64,000 bases of DNA from Hirudinaria manillensis (GCA_034509925.1 CM067534.1:4347501-4411500); one strand, 5' to 3'. Shown: positions 26,601-40,300, counted from the first letter of the stretch. A program made the numbers and translations. Notes: generated by a model not told the origin, from the letters alone.

Positions 26601-28534
26601 GACCGTGGCAGTAACAACATGCCTCCGTTTCTGCCAACAGTTACCAACAACCGGTTTCCATCGATCACGTGATGTCAGCATATCGACCAAATAAATGCAC
26701 TCCTTTGCTCGAAGCTTTCCTTCGAGAATGTTTCGCGTGGAGCTGCATGAAATATTCTCATTCGAAGCATCTGCCACGATCGTCACCACTTGTTTCTTCA
26801 CCATCTTGGGTCACTCAAAGCCCTTCGTCATCGGTCGGTCGTCATCACCTTCTTCGTCATCAGCGCCGTCGTCGTCGTCATCGTTGCTTTCCGTTCGGTA
26901 CTCTCGAGGTACGAACGAATAATTTTTATCTCAACATTCGCAGACCATAAAAAACTCGTGTCTGCCGAGGCATCCAATATGGGACCAACCGAACTGAGTA
27001 ACGGTTAGATCCGCTTATCTTGCCTTCTGTCAGAAGGTGTCGATGCATTTTGCGGTGCTGTTAAACTTTTAATTTCAATCGCAAACCAGGAGCAGTTATG
27101 GCCGTCTTGGTGGGCGTGGTCACCGGGTTTGCCATAGGGATGTTGCTTCTCTTTGCCATCGTCTTCACCAAGCGCAGGTGAGCATCCTGGATTTCGCCGA
27201 TTTTATTCTCACTTTTCTTAACCAGAATAAAAGCATAAATGGTGAAAATTATTGCAAGAATTCCCTCGGAGAAGGTAATTTTTACATAAATAAAGCATTT
27301 ACGTCGTCGCCTGCGAAAGCAGACGCTTTGAGGAATTGGCACGATGACGGCCCGAAAATATGGAGGCTTCGCCTCATTCTGATTTGCATTCCACGTTTCT
27401 CGAGTTCCGAGGGCTTCTGTAGCGGAATTGGCGAGGAAGGAAAGAAGAGAAACGCGTGACAAGGAAGAGACGGGAGTCGAACGCGGGAGCGGTTAATTGA
27501 TGGACGCCTGAAAAGCGAATCCGCCTTAATTCTTGGTTAATGTCCCCCTATTCGTGCTTGCTCCGGTTCGTCGTGATTAGAGAGCAATCAGAAAGCGGGG
27601 CATGCATTTTTATTTCCCTGACAATTTTTCCTCACGCACCAGCTATCGCAGAGGTAGGACGCAGGAAAGGAACCAGAAAAAGTTGGACATCGTCAGTCAC
27701 GGGCACGGAAACAACTACTTCACAATGACCAACACTCCCAACAATAGCATCAGATTGAGGGACTCTTTCACATTCAAGGAGAGGGAAGATTGCTTGCAGA
27801 CGATCAACGACGCCAAGGAAAACAACAACAACAACAATAGTCGCCTCATTCACCACAAGACACCCAGCAACGTTCTGGGTCCTCTGCCAAAAACAGCGAA
27901 TCATTCGCCTCTCTTCCAATACTCTCAAGCCGCGTATTCTACTTCTCCTGCCAGCGAACCAACTAAGAGACGTTCTGGAAGCTACTGCATCCATCGCCAG
28001 TATCTTCCCGATTTCCTGTCCACCTGCAACAGTCCGGACTGCATCGAATGCTGCCTCTGCTCCAACCCAGACAACTTCCTCATCAGCGTCTCCAGTCACG
28101 CTGACGATTTCCACAACTTTGCAAACGCCATGGAGAATCTCTGCAACCACGCCGAAGATCTCGACGGCCAATCGTTTCTTCCCTGCTCAAAAAAGGACAT
28201 CGAAGAAGAGGCTCACTGTTCGCCGTCGTTGTTTGTTCCGCTGGAGAATGTCCGCCTGCTTTCACATCCGAAGCACGGATGTTTCGGCAGGAATTGTCAG
28301 CTTTCCATCTGCGCTCGTCCCTCTCCGAACCATCGCTCCTCCTTCGAAACTTGCGACTGCAGTCCTGCTGGTAGTCCGAGAGTCAAGCAGATCACATCTT
28401 CCGGCCATAATTCACAATGTATTCTTCGAGACATCGAAGAGCCGTCTAAAGGACAGGAGAACAAACCCGAGGAAGAAGCGAAGAACGACGCCGAGAAAGT
28501 TTCCTGCTCGAAAACTTCACTGGTGGATGGATAA
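17658..28534 (+). CDS. Membrane protein: SUEL lectin, CUB-like, Cys/Trp module, TM
   Basis: Six exons join in phase: 17658-17945, 18109-18300, 24430-24738, 25854-26009, 27090-27177 and 27643-28534. Exon 1 is a SUEL/rhamnose-binding (galactose-binding) lectin domain: FCGYERFLARC, NASFGR, CTGRQNCSF and a closing LEASYVC. Exons 2-3 form a CUB-like domain (EKNCGD, CTWRFTVEDGRRIEMSW, then RTFYTSLGNK). Exon 4 is a short module with four Cys and three Trp (GKTWYLTCREGKWIGFVGNC). Exon 5 is a hydrophobic helix of about 23 residues followed by TKR. The last exon is a 296-residue cytoplasmic tail with Asn-rich and Cys-rich stretches (CIECCLCS). The signal peptide and true start were not found. The order suggests a single-pass surface receptor binding carbohydrate. 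Intron 2 is 6.1 kb and its acceptor at 24430 was chosen on phase. Confidence 0.75.
18401..18446. repeat. TCCA tetranucleotide microsatellite
   Basis: About eleven TCCA/TCCG units. The minus strand reads MDGWMDGW-like only because of the repeat. Confidence 0.9.
23241..23309. repeat. GAT/GAC triplet microsatellite
   Basis: Two GAT/GAC runs separated by a short unique stretch. Confidence 0.8.
23857..23972. repeat. AAT triplet microsatellite
   Basis: About 115 bp of AAT/ATT triplets with scattered interruptions. It produces poly-Ile or poly-Asn open frames with no coding value. Confidence 0.9.
24351..24392. repeat. AAAT tetranucleotide microsatellite
   Basis: About ten AAAT units with one interruption, ending 37 bp before the proposed acceptor at 24430. 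Confidence 0.85.
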
Positions 28535-31500
28535 AAGTTTTTCGTCGAGGAAGGAAACATTTCTGAAATCCTTACGTGACTCGGTGAAGCCATCGCAGCG
28601 TGATTACATGTGAACGTTGTGTTTTTAATGGCGGCCAGGCATGATCGATGGTGTCATATTATCGCTCACATGCATGCCCCGCTTCCTTTTTGGTCCGATG
28701 ATAAGCCACTTTTTTTTCCCCATTTAACTCCGCCTGGGTCTCTCCACTTGCCTGTTTAGATTTTCAATCTCCTCGACTTCTAATGAAACGCGGTCTCTCT
28801 TTCCGGTTTGTTTTTTGTTCGTCTCTTTTGGTTAAAAAAAAAACAAAAACAAAATTAGAATCTCTAACTTTTATCGTCATTTACGTTGTCGTGTCCAAGC
28901 AAGCTTTCATCATGGTGACTTTCAATTTCTTGAAAACGTTTGTGATGGAGTATCTCGTTCTTGTTGTTTTTCAATACGAAATAAACTTTTCATGTATTCT
29001 TCCAGTAATTTCCTGGCAGAAGTCGGCACCATGCCGTTCCGAACCTAGGATTAAAAAGTCGACAAATGGAAAGAAGGAAATTTGCTTGGAAGCCAATAAA
29101 GGCCAGCATCGCCTTGAATTTTAAGTTTCTCTGAGTTCCAGGGATATAAAAAAAAAATTATTTATTTAAAAACTTTTATTTAGTAAAAGTCTCTGCAATG
29201 ATTTCGAAATTAAAAGATCATAAAAAAAGATAAATAAAAGGGTAAACATTTCAAAGCCAAACCCAGGACGATCGATGAGGAACAAGTATTGAATGAATAG
29301 GATGGCGTATTAGATGAATGGATGTTGTGACCGCACAAAGGCCTGACGCTAATTATAGACAGAGGTGCAAATATTTATTTGCCACCCACGCATAATTCGC
29401 GGGACGGACCCCCGGTAAAAATTATTTTAGTTCTTATATTTTCAGTTCCATTTGTGAGGATACTTTCAAGGTTCCGATTGAGACTTAAGAGGAAATACGT
29501 CCAAGTCTGTTTCTGTTTCTACATTTGTGGCTCAATGCTGTTTTGTGTGCTCGTGACTTTTAATTTCTGACGATTAGCGCCATTTTGTTAATGCGATTGA
29601 ATGCAATCGGACAACAGCACGACGGATAGTCGTACATTGAACGTATTATAAGCTTGTGGCGCCTACGATGGACATTTATAGTTCGGTATCAATAAATCTT
29701 CGTAATGAAATGTAGAACGCATTCATAAGAAATATATCACTGGTCGGAATAAACAGCTTTTTCACCGGTAGGCTTTATTCCGCATAAAAATGGAATTAGT
29801 CGACCTAGGGCATCGAAGATCGCATGGGTTGGTAAAAAAAATGAAAATGTGATGCAATTCCTTTGTGATAACATTAAAGCGATCCAATTAGATAATACAT
29901 TTCATGATTTCGAGAGAGGGGGAGTTGATACGTTAACCCCATAAAAGCAATTTCTTCGATTACGAAGGAATTTGATGGCTTGTATCCCTCCAAAGAAAGG
30001 GTCATCGCAATAGAAATCGCATGCAGGGGAAAATGATAGTTGAAATTAATTTTTCGTAAATCGTTTTAGCGTTAAATTTCTTGAAACAACATCCTGACTA
30101 AACGCTGAATGCACGAACAACTGAAATTTCGAGAATCACCCGAAAGGACATCAACAATCATCAACTGCTCGATACTTCACCACTTCTGCGTCTCTAGAAC
30201 TAAGACAACTTCGCAGAAAAGCTTGATTTAGTTGTAAGCACAGGCTTAGCTACTGGAAAATTTCCTCCTCTCGCCCCACCACGCCACTGGCCTTTCTAGA
30301 ACGATTTGTGGGAGTACAATATATTAGAACATAGATCGGTGGAATGGAATATTCCATCAGCCATTAAGCCATCGGTCCCTATCCCCTGATCAGTAAGTTC
30401 CCCATTCCTGAACAACCGACTTTTGATGTGAGAAGCAATAAAACTCATCAACGATATGCCCTCCATCTCAGGCAATTTGTGACGAATGTTTGATGAAAAG
30501 CAGAAAAGAAAATTGATAGTAGAAAAATAGATGAGTAGAATATCCTCGACAGATTTGGAAGGCAAAATAAACGAATAAATAAGTTATGGAATCAAAATTT
30601 ATGTAAGTTATGTATTTAAATTTTTGGTGGGAGTGATTTATACCTCTCTCCTCTTCTTTTAAACTTCCAAAGAAACTTTCGAAAAACCAGCTTTTAACAA
30701 GCTTTATTTGAATAAAATTAAAAAATTTAAATATCTAAGACTTTTGTATATCCACCGCTAATAGCATAAGCATCATTGACCAAATATTGCTTTTAATTCT
30801 CTACCTTGTACTTAAATAGGTTTAGGCAAGCTCTTAAATTATACATTAAATTCTTATAACAAGAAACATAAATTTTATTTTATTTAAAATACTTTACCAT
30901 CACAGAACACCCTAATTGGTCATTTCGTGTAAAACATTTCATGTTAACGTAAGCTTGGGAGAATTCTGACTACTTGAGGCTATGGAAGACAAAAATCTTC
31001 TTGAATTTAATACTACCTAATTTGAGTGAAAACTAGTATTTGGAGGCATCCTATTAACTATTTTAAAAAATATTTGAATCATGTGAACTCATTTATCGGC
31101 TTCAATGAATTGCAGTTTGAACAAGATAATATCTATTCAAATAAAGATTCTTAAAATTATATACTAAATGCGGTCTGTTAGAAGAAAACTCATCGACCTC
31201 AAGTATTAAAAAGTTTGTTTACAGTTCAAGCTTATGTTTATTTTTACATTCTCCGTCTTTTCGATGCGGACGGAAGATAGAGGGCTTTAGTTGGAAAACG
31301 CTTAGGTTTTTGAGAAGTTTCAGATCTGAAATTGTAATTACTCTGTTAATTTGAAATTCCTTTTATATCAGTAATTGCACCTGTTAATACCTATCTAAGC
31401 ATTCCAATATCTAACATTGAATGCAACATCATTAATTTACCTCTGTCTATGCTGAAGTGGCATTTATGTGTTAAGGGAATAATAGGAATCTTTTTTTTAC

Positions 31501-31566
31501 AATTTAAGCAATTTCAAGTTAATATTAGTTTAAGGTGAGATTAAAGAAGTATTCATAGATCATATC
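28535..31566. other. Intergenic region upstream of ARMC8
   Basis: About 3 kb between the stop of the lectin/CUB gene and the first ARMC8 coding exon, both on the plus strand. It should hold the 3'UTR of the former and the promoter of the latter. No third gene was recognised. Confidence 0.55.
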
Positions 31567-34500
31567 ATGGTGACAACATGCATGGAGATTGAAATTATTC
31601 AGCCATTTGAAGATTGGATTTTGACAGTAAAGTGAGAACTGAGTATTCTTTGCCACATTAAAAGAATTAAGCCCTTAATTATAATTGTTCTCAATAAATT
31701 TTGGTATGGATGATATGATTGTACATTTATTGGTAATTATAAAAATAAATTATAAGTTATTATTTTCCCAAAGCCGAATTTGTTTTTAGGAAATTACGAA
31801 ATGACATAATTGGAAGTGATAAGAGGAAAGAAGGGGCATTGGTTCATATTCCAAAGTTAGTTAATTCTTTGCCAGTCTTATGAGCAACCTTAACATTCTT
31901 TCACTACTGGTTATTTACAAAGGGTTAAGATTGATGACATTTGCTTTTACTTACATCTGAACAGGCTATTAGAATTTCTACAAGATGCTTCCTGTCCCTT
32001 GGAACTGAAAGTGGAATCTGCCGTGGTGCTGGGGAGTCTTGCAAAAGGAACCGCGTCGCAAATTCAGCACTTGTTCGACAGTGGTGCTCTTCAGGTGCTC
32101 CTCAAATGTGAGCTTTCCTTTTTTGTTGTTCGATACTTCTTTGGCGACTTCGTGCAAGTCTGTCGAATAACTTTAACCGACAAATAAACTTAATAATTAA
32201 CTTAACGTGAATTTATTAAATTAAAATGATTAAACTTAATAATTAACCATTAATTTCAGGCATCGACAGCATTGACCTGAAGCTTGTTGAGACGTGCCTC
32301 TCCTGCATTAAGTCTCTCGTTTGCAGGGTCGAACCGGCAAAATATTTGATATTCACTGTAATTGTCACTTCACTTTTAAAATAACTTTTGTTATTTTTTA
32401 TTCTTCTCGACATCGTCGGTCATATTAGCGACCCTTTACGGGGTCCTTTGACTGGCTGGTGAAAATAAATAAATAGATAGATAAATAAATAAATAATGTT
32501 TTCACTTCGCTTGAGGATCTCTCTTTCGTCTTAGGAATCCGGGAGCATTTCCAGGTTGGCGTCTTCGTTGAGCAGATCTCAGTCGTGCAAGGAACACGTG
32601 TCCACCATTTTCTATCGCTCCTGCAAAGTAATTTAACTTTACTTTAAGTAAATATAATTAAATTAAGTTTTAAACTGAGCTCGTCATCGGTCCACGTTCT
32701 TTGGTCAGACCTACGAACAGCAGCTTTGTCTGTATAAAAATGGTGCCATCCAAAGCATTGTCGAGTTGGTCACTTCCTCCTCAAATAGGGTTGGTGTGAT
32801 GTTGTGTTGGTGTGAATTAATTATTTAAATTCATCAGGTCATCTTTCCATCTATTATTAAACAGTTTTTTTTTATTATTTGCGGCTTATAAATTATTTAA
32901 AATTGGATAATATATTGTTCATAAATCTGATGTGCATGCAATGGAATAACATGTTTATGGAAATTGCTAATGTTCTGTATTTATGTCTTTAGGATGAGCT
33001 GAATGATTGATATTCAGATATGTAGATAATTTATTTTTACAGACCCTTACTGATTTTAAAGCCAGAGTAAATGTATTTGCATTTGAAGGTAAGAATCGCT
33101 GCCATGAGATGCTTGATGACGGTCGTCTTTCAGAACGTCGAAGTGTCAAATGCCGTCGTCGGTTGTGAGTCGCAATTTGTAATTCTAATTAAATTGCTTC
33201 TGATCGTTTGATCATTTCAACTCTCGCTTTAAAACCGAGGTTCCGCCGGCGATTCCACGGTGTCGGAGCTGCTTTTACGACTCCAACAAAGAGACAAACC
33301 GATAGAAGTCCAACTGTGTGCTGCCAAATGGTGAGTCAAGGATTAGTCAAGGATCCTTGATGAAGGATTATTGAGCCATGATGATGATAATGATTATTTG
33401 CAGCCTCGCGTATTTGCTTAAAAATGAGGTCGTCAAGTTCAAAAAAGAATTTACAGCTCAAAAGGTGAGAAGAAGAATCATTACCAACATTTAATTACCC
33501 TTATTCCAGGTTTTCCAAATTGTATCACGGAGGTTCTTGTAAATGAGTCGAGGGGACGAATTTATGTTAAAAAAGAAGAAATCTGTCTGTAATGTTTTTG
33601 TTTCATTTTTACTTTTATTGACAAGGTTCTGGCTACTTTGATCTTCATGTGTCAGCCGGACAAGATGTGGGTGCACAGGTGCGAAGGGGCCTATTGCCTC
33701 GCGTATTTCACGGAGAACGACGTGAAGCTCCAATACTTGGCCTCCATATCCGGGCAAATCGTCTCGGCTCTGTCCGACTATTTCAACTACGACGACAACA
33801 ACTTCGATGCCGTTGTCGCGGATCCTTACAACAACTCCAGCTTGCTCTCCGATTTGGTCTGTTTGCTTGTTCTGTACCTGTGAACTTAGGATTGGTTGTA
33901 TTATGTCAGATAATGTGTTTGTCAACTCCTAATTAATCAAATTATGTTATGTTTCTTTGGATGTGCAACCCAATTAACGAGGAAGAGTCAACTTTGGATA
34001 TCAGTTAAGGCGGTGTCAAACTGATATTGCTTCCGTTTTCATTGATGTTTTATCTACTCGATATTGAAGAAACATTAAAAAACATGCAACAAACTGATTC
34101 TCTCCTTTTCCACACAGGAGGATCACAATCTGGCGATTGAACTGAAAAAAGCTGCCTTTGATGCCTATGCCTCATTGTCTGCTAACTTAGAGGATGTGAG
34201 AAAGAGGGTTGCACGATGAATTCTTCTTTTCTTTCAAACGATCGGCCATCAATCATCAACCTCTTCTTCTTGTTGTTGTCGACAGATTCTCGAATCCGCT
34301 TCCATCAAGCAATACGTCGTCGACGGTCTCTCCGACTCGGATGTCTCCGTTCGGTGTTCTGCACTGTCCTGTCTCCTCAGCCTGTCTAGGTCTGTCCATC
34401 TGCTGAGAACCAACTTCGACAAAAAGATCGGGGGACTCGTTTTTGACGTGGGTTGTGAAGTTTTGACAAATTGAAAGAAACATCCACGGCCAAACATTTC

Positions 34501-36699
34501 GCGGTTCGGGACATTTGCTGATGTTTTTTGCAGATTTTTCTGTTGGCGTCTGACGAGAAACTTCTTGCGGCCAGCACCGCCATGCTCTGCAACATACTCC
34601 TTGATTTTTCTCCTGTGAAAGAGGTTGGAAAATGCTTACCTTATGTAATTATCAATTGATGAAGCTAATTTTATTATTTACCAAATTATTGCAAAATCTT
34701 TGCTCGGATTCATCTTTCAATACGACCACGTTGCTTTGAATTTGATGTGATAAAGCATTGGAGAGTCGTGGATTTTTTAACTTTCAATTATGTTTAAAAC
34801 CTTTGTTTTTCTTTTGTGATTCCAGATGATCTTGAATGAAAAGGAAACTGTGAACACAGAGTTTGGAAATGTTGAGAGACATTCTGTTGCAATCTTGAAG
34901 CTACTTAAACTGACAAGAAGTGACAACATCCAGATCAAACTCAATGCCATATGGTGTATTATGGTCAGCAAGAAATATATCTCTATTTTGTTTATTATAT
35001 CAATTAAGAACATTTAATAACAACAATTCTACAATTGCATTGACATACAACTGGTTTGGTGATAAATTTTTTTTTATAATAGAACATGACATTCGTGTGG
35101 CCTGACGAGGAGAAGGATTCTTTCCTGTCTTCCTTGAAGAACGACGACATCTTTCACCTGATCAGATCTAATGACGTCGACGTTGCCATGAAGGCACTCG
35201 GGACCCTCAGGAATCTGATTTCAACTGAAACGGTAACCAATTCGTGCTTACTTGCCTCCTTACTCGAAAATGATCTTTCACGATGCAGTTGATTGTGCAG
35301 CATTCCGTAGACCGAGCAATGGAAAAGATAGGAAGGAAGGTCATGGAGAGCGTGGTTCTTGTCCTTGAGGGAGATTTTCCAGTCGAAGTCAAGGAGCAGG
35401 TTCGAGTTGTTGTTGCTGTTGTAAGGTCTTTTGGCTGCTTATTATAATGCTTTCAATTTAATTATAATGCTTTCAACTTAATTATAATACTTTCGATTTA
35501 TTTATTTATTTATAATGCTTTCAATTGCCTTGTTTTATGCAAAAGCAGAAACACTGATCTCTTCAAAGGCAATTGTGGTTTATTTTATTTGCACCCAATT
35601 CACTTGAAATATTAATAACTCATAAAGCATTCAAAATGCCAGATAAATACAAACATTTTTATTTATTTTTTAGGCCCTCTGCATTCTTGTCAACATTTCA
35701 TCTGGGAAAACTTCAAAAGATTTTATTATGGACAACCAGGATGTTTTGAGAAAAATTGCAAACTATTTGGTTGGTTTAAAATGAATTTCAAACATTAAAA
35801 CAGATTTTCTATTAATTCTGGCCTGTCTGTCGTAAATGGGCTGAACAAACTGATGCTAAAGCAACTAGTGGAATGGTGATTTGATTGGTAGATTGTAGGT
35901 ATTTCTGTAGTCATAAGTCATGCTGTTCTTCTTTAATGTCAGAGCGATGGATGGATGGAGTGATGGATGGATGGATGGAGTGATGGGTAGCCGAAGAATA
36001 TGTTTCATTTGTCTCTGCAGTGATAATGGATATTGCAAGATTTAGCTAAGATTCCTTGTAATTGTTCTTTAGGAATCAACTAGAAGGTACATAGCAGCAT
36101 TGAATGTTTTTATCTCTTGTTTTCACTATTGAATCGACCAGGTCCACGATTGTAAGAGACTCCAGCTGTCTGCTAATGACTGCATCTTCAATCTCGTGAA
36201 GCATGAACACGAAGGTGTTTCTCATTTACTTGTCATTGCTTGGATTGGCTTCATAATGTGTCAGCACATAACCGTTGTCATCATAATTGCCTTGCAATGA
36301 AATTAAATGATTTGTCAGGCTACCAAGAGAGACAGGCCGTTTTCCAGCAACTTCACGTGGAAAAAGTTCTGCAGAATCTTCAGAAAACAATAAACGCTCC
36401 AGACTTACGTGAGAGGTGATTCCTGCAGCGTTACAATGAGTTACTTAACAATTAATTAATTATTTATTTATTTACCTCACAACTGTGAAGCAAAAGCAAG
36501 GACGATGCCACTTTTAAATCCCCTTGGGCCTCTCCAGAATAGCTCTCTGGGCAGGCACCATAAATTACCCATTGATTTTTGAATGGATATTTTGGTAGTT
36601 CACAGCAATAGTTGGAATAAAACACTGATTTTTTGATAATATTTCCACTAAACTCCCTATTAATTTTTCAGGGCCAAGCAGACCCTAGACATGTTTTGA
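31567..36699 (+). CDS. ARMC8: ARMC8, armadillo-repeat subunit of the CTLH/GID E3 ligase
   Basis: Twenty exons join to 2040 nt, 679 residues (human ARMC8 is close to 673): 31567-31631, 31790-31855, 31965-32107, 32260-32357, 32535-32627, 32709-32789, 33089-33164, 33240-33330, 33404-33464, 33626-33856, 34118-34207, 34286-34447, 34534-34623, 34826-34963, 35083-35232, 35289-35399, 35674-35769, 36142-36214, 36319-36415, 36672-36699. ARMC8 is the Gid5-like scaffold that recruits the substrate receptor GID4 to the CTLH RING ligase. Conserved stretches include ELKVESAVVLGSLAKGT, RDKPIEVQLCAAKCLAYL and ALGTLRNLISTET, spread along tandem armadillo repeats. The end AKQTLDMF aligns with the vertebrate C-terminus. 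The start is either of two in-frame ATGs at 31567 and 31582. Most introns are 75-300 nt; all phases agree. Confidence 0.93.
32462..32497. repeat. AAAT/GATA tetranucleotide repeat in ARMC8 intron
   Basis: AAAT units interrupted by two GATA units, within ARMC8 intron 4. Confidence 0.8.
35441..35526. repeat. 20-bp tandem repeat in ARMC8 intron
   Basis: Three adjoining 20-bp copies of ATTATAATGCTTTCAATTTA, each with one to three changes. A TTTA run follows, then a fourth partial copy. It lies in the intron after the exon ending 35399. Confidence 0.8.
35945..35990. repeat. GATG-type repeat with 20-bp higher order
   Basis: GATG units interrupted regularly by GAGTGAT, in the ARMC8 intron before the exon at 36142. 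Confidence 0.75.
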
Positions 36700-37381
36700 G
36701 ATTAGTCAACAAGTCAACCATTTGCAACCAAAGTCAACCCCGCACGATGTCCAGAGAACGTTACTTAACACAATTAACTAATTGGTTGCATCTAAAAACA
36801 AACAAACAAAACGTTATTTTACTCAGATTTGTGTAGTTCGAAACTGCAGCTGAAGAAATCATTGTTTATAGTCTTTCAACTTCCTTTGTTTTGATTTTGG
36901 TGTGACACAGTATATTTTTTCTCTTTATCATACGAAATTTGAATGCATTGACAATTTATTGTTAAACAAATCAAGAAAAATAAATACAAAGACTCCAAAA
37001 AATGAATAATGACAAAAGTTTCTGAAATCCAGAAATTCTCGTGCAAAGCGCAAAAAAACCATCAGCTGACAACCTTTTGATGTCCTGCTTGCCCCTGCAA
37101 TCTCTCGCTTTGGGTGTTGACGGCAGACTTGATATGCTCCGGGGAGGAAAGAACACGACGGGCACAGGACGACTAGAACACGACACGAGTCGGGACGAAA
37201 GGAACGCACATGCCACGCAAACGAACGAGCAAAATTAAAGCTGTGAAGGACTGGACTCTCATTGCAGACGGAGAATCTGCGACTACAAAAGACTCGCGTA
37301 TTTACATCGGAACATTCTGCAACGCCTTTTTTTGCCCCCCCAGGGGGCGTTCGAGCCCCTGCGAGGTTGTGCGCGACACAC

Positions 37382-40300
37382 TCAAATCTGGGGATGAGGT
37401 ACGAATTCCTGGAGTATTTCTCTGGCCATGTCGATGTTGTTCTGTGAGATGTGCAGGGCTCTCATCGCAAATATCTGATCGAATCCTTCCTCGACCAGTC
37501 GTTCCACGAGCCTCTCTGTGAGGCTGTCGCACCTCGAGCTGTTCTCCTTGTTGCTCTCTTGGCATTCCCTCAGGCGAGCCCTGTTCCTGGCAGGAGGGAC
37601 TATCTGGTTCATGTCATCTTTGAGCAGTTTGCTGAAATGATGAGCAAAAAGATGCCATGAAAATCCAGAGGTTGCAGACGTACTAACATCGATGACATTC
37701 TTAATATATGAACAAACTTTTTTGATGGCCTGAATGTTCTTGCAGGATTCAAAGGTGGTGGGAAGTCATACTCGCTTGGGACGTGGTGATGGTTGGTCTT
37801 TGTTGTGTCTGGATTTAACAAATTAAAATCATTGCGGAGGTTTTGGGTGGAATTGTGCATTAGGCAGAAGTTTTAATTTACGAGCTGACATGCATGAGCT
37901 ATTAGAAATAGATGATTGTATTAAATTTTGTTTTGTGGACAAATTAATTTCAGGGGTTGAGCTGCTGTAGCTTGAAGGAATTAATGATTTAATAATCCAT
38001 GACATAATTTTATTTAAATCAACCAAAGTCATAAAGTTTAAAATATTTAAGGACTGTGAATTACTGTGACCACTTCAATCAAAAATCATTGCAAACATAT
38101 TTGACTCCACAACCTCTGTTAATATATATGGCTCACATTGTGAAATTGGATGCTTTGTGTTAGCATATTTGTTGTTTCAATGATCGAAATACGACTAATC
38201 CTTGAGGTCTCATAGAAGAAATTAATGTTAGAAATTGTAGTAGAAATTAAAAATATTAAAAACAAATAAAAAACATTTAACAAATGATAACCAAAATAAT
38301 CTCTAAAAAGAATAAAATATTGGAGGTTAATTGCAATTGACTTTATATTAGTAAAGCTCCCAATCACAAACAATCCACATCAGGCCAAAATGCATGCCAT
38401 GCAAAGAAAAGAATTATAAGATATGCAAATCCAAAATCCCAAGACAAGGATAAATTAAAACCTGGGCAGCTAGACTTGTTGGTGTTTGCATAGATGGGCT
38501 CATGATTTGATTCCTTTCTAGCAGACGATTGCGTAGGTTTGTCATAAGGAACGTCGTGCAGTTCTGGAAGTCTCGGTGCGCTGTCATCTACGGGACATCG
38601 TTTTAACGTCATCCGTGAGCGAGCCGTCTTTATTATTATTATTATTTATTGTCGACGGGCATTATTTCAACATGACGACTTAACGCCTGCAAATTGCTGC
38701 AGAGTCCGCTACACTCGCTGGTATTTGAAAATTGATGAACGAACAGAAAAGCATTGACGGGCACTTCATTTTCAAATTGCAATCAGATAGATTTAATACT
38801 GATATCATTAAATTCACATCATTGGGCATCAATCTATAAGATACCTCATTATGCAGAACTAATTAACCTAATCTCACTCTAAGGAATGTAGTTATTTTTA
38901 TATAAATACATATGCATGCCTCTTTATTTAGCCACTTACATGATGCAGTGCCAAGGCCACTAGTAGGCCTCAACATTGCTAATTTGATACAACGCTACAA
39001 CCTTCCCTTTAACCTCGCATGGAGACATTGAAACAAATTTACTTTGAATGTCGTGTTCTTAAACCAGGTGTGTTCTTAAACCAGGTCCATCATTAAATAA
39101 TCGCTAAAAAATGAATTAATGACACGAGGCCATTAAAGTAAAACCTGATGTCTCATCCGATTTGCTGAGGAGACTGTTTGAAATAGACGACACGACCGAG
39201 GATGCCACGGAGGAGGATGCAGAGTTGGCAAAATTGGCGTCGACTTGTGGCGCGGATTCGGCAGACATCTGGTCGCACGTCGAGACCATCCCGTTGACGT
39301 ATTCGGGTTTTCCCGAGGGTGGAGGCGGCACGTGTCGTCTGCTTAAGATGACAAATTTTGTTTGTTTGTGCTCAACTCATCGACAGACAAATCATTAGAA
39401 ATCTCAATAAAACTCTGGAAAGCAAATAAAAATCAGAATAAAGCTGCAAATTTTTGTTTAAATTGATGTTAGGTCATTATACAAATCATACAAATTTTAA
39501 TGGAAATATTTGAAAATATAATAAATCTCTCTTGACATTAATGCCAAGGTCAGAATAAAATCAATCTACATGTATCTTCCATCATCATCATCATCCAGTA
39601 ATTTACATATTATGTAGCTGCTGAACATTCACAATGAATATGTCAGCTAATACAACAAATAACAAATACAAAGTAAGCGATGTTCCAGAAATAAATATAA
39701 ATCAATATTGACAATCGAGACGTTAAATGACAACCTTTGTTGAGTTGGAGACATAGGAAATGAATTGGGAGGTGATATCTTTCTCGGGGGTATGGGAGGC
39801 GGAACGTCCCTCCGCGACATGCTCGGGGAAACCCAAGGGGAGCCGTTGTTCGACGTCTGCTTGAGCGAAGAAGCGAGGCTCACGAGGTTGCTGTTGGCGA
39901 GCCACTGCGAAGGTTCCTTCGGGAAAGACGCGAAGCGATTCACGAGAATGGTCGGATGTGACAGAGTTTGTATTTTGACGAAAAACGTACCTCGAAGTTG
40001 TCCTCGTCATCGTCGCCTGGAGGCGAATTTCGATTGTTGCTCGAAGAGGCGTTACCCCTCGGATCGAAAGGATCGACGACTACCAGTTCCGTTCCTTTGA
40101 TTTCGGTTCTGCAGAAAGGACATCCCTGGCCGTCTGAGTCCTGAAGACGACGAGACGAATCTAGCGAATCTGCCTCTGAGTCGAAAAGTTCGAGCGTCTG
40201 CTAACCTGCCAGGCGGTGAGACAAGGGGTGCACAACAAATGACCGCAGGGTTCTATTCGTATGTCTTTGTCGTTCTCGGCACAGATCTTGCACAGCTGGA

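Noticed and set aside
27632..28171. 179-codon minus-strand frame opposite the lectin-gene tail
   Set aside because: It is a shadow of the plus-strand exon 27643-28534, which joins in phase to the transmembrane exon.
36699..37382. ARMC8 and CBL as a functional ubiquitin-ligase cluster
   Set aside because: They belong to unrelated E3 systems and are merely convergent neighbours; no evidence of joint function.
38119..38373. 84-codon minus-strand frame within a CBL intron
   Set aside because: AT-rich, Ile/Phe/Asn-biased, with no splice match to the neighbouring CBL exons.
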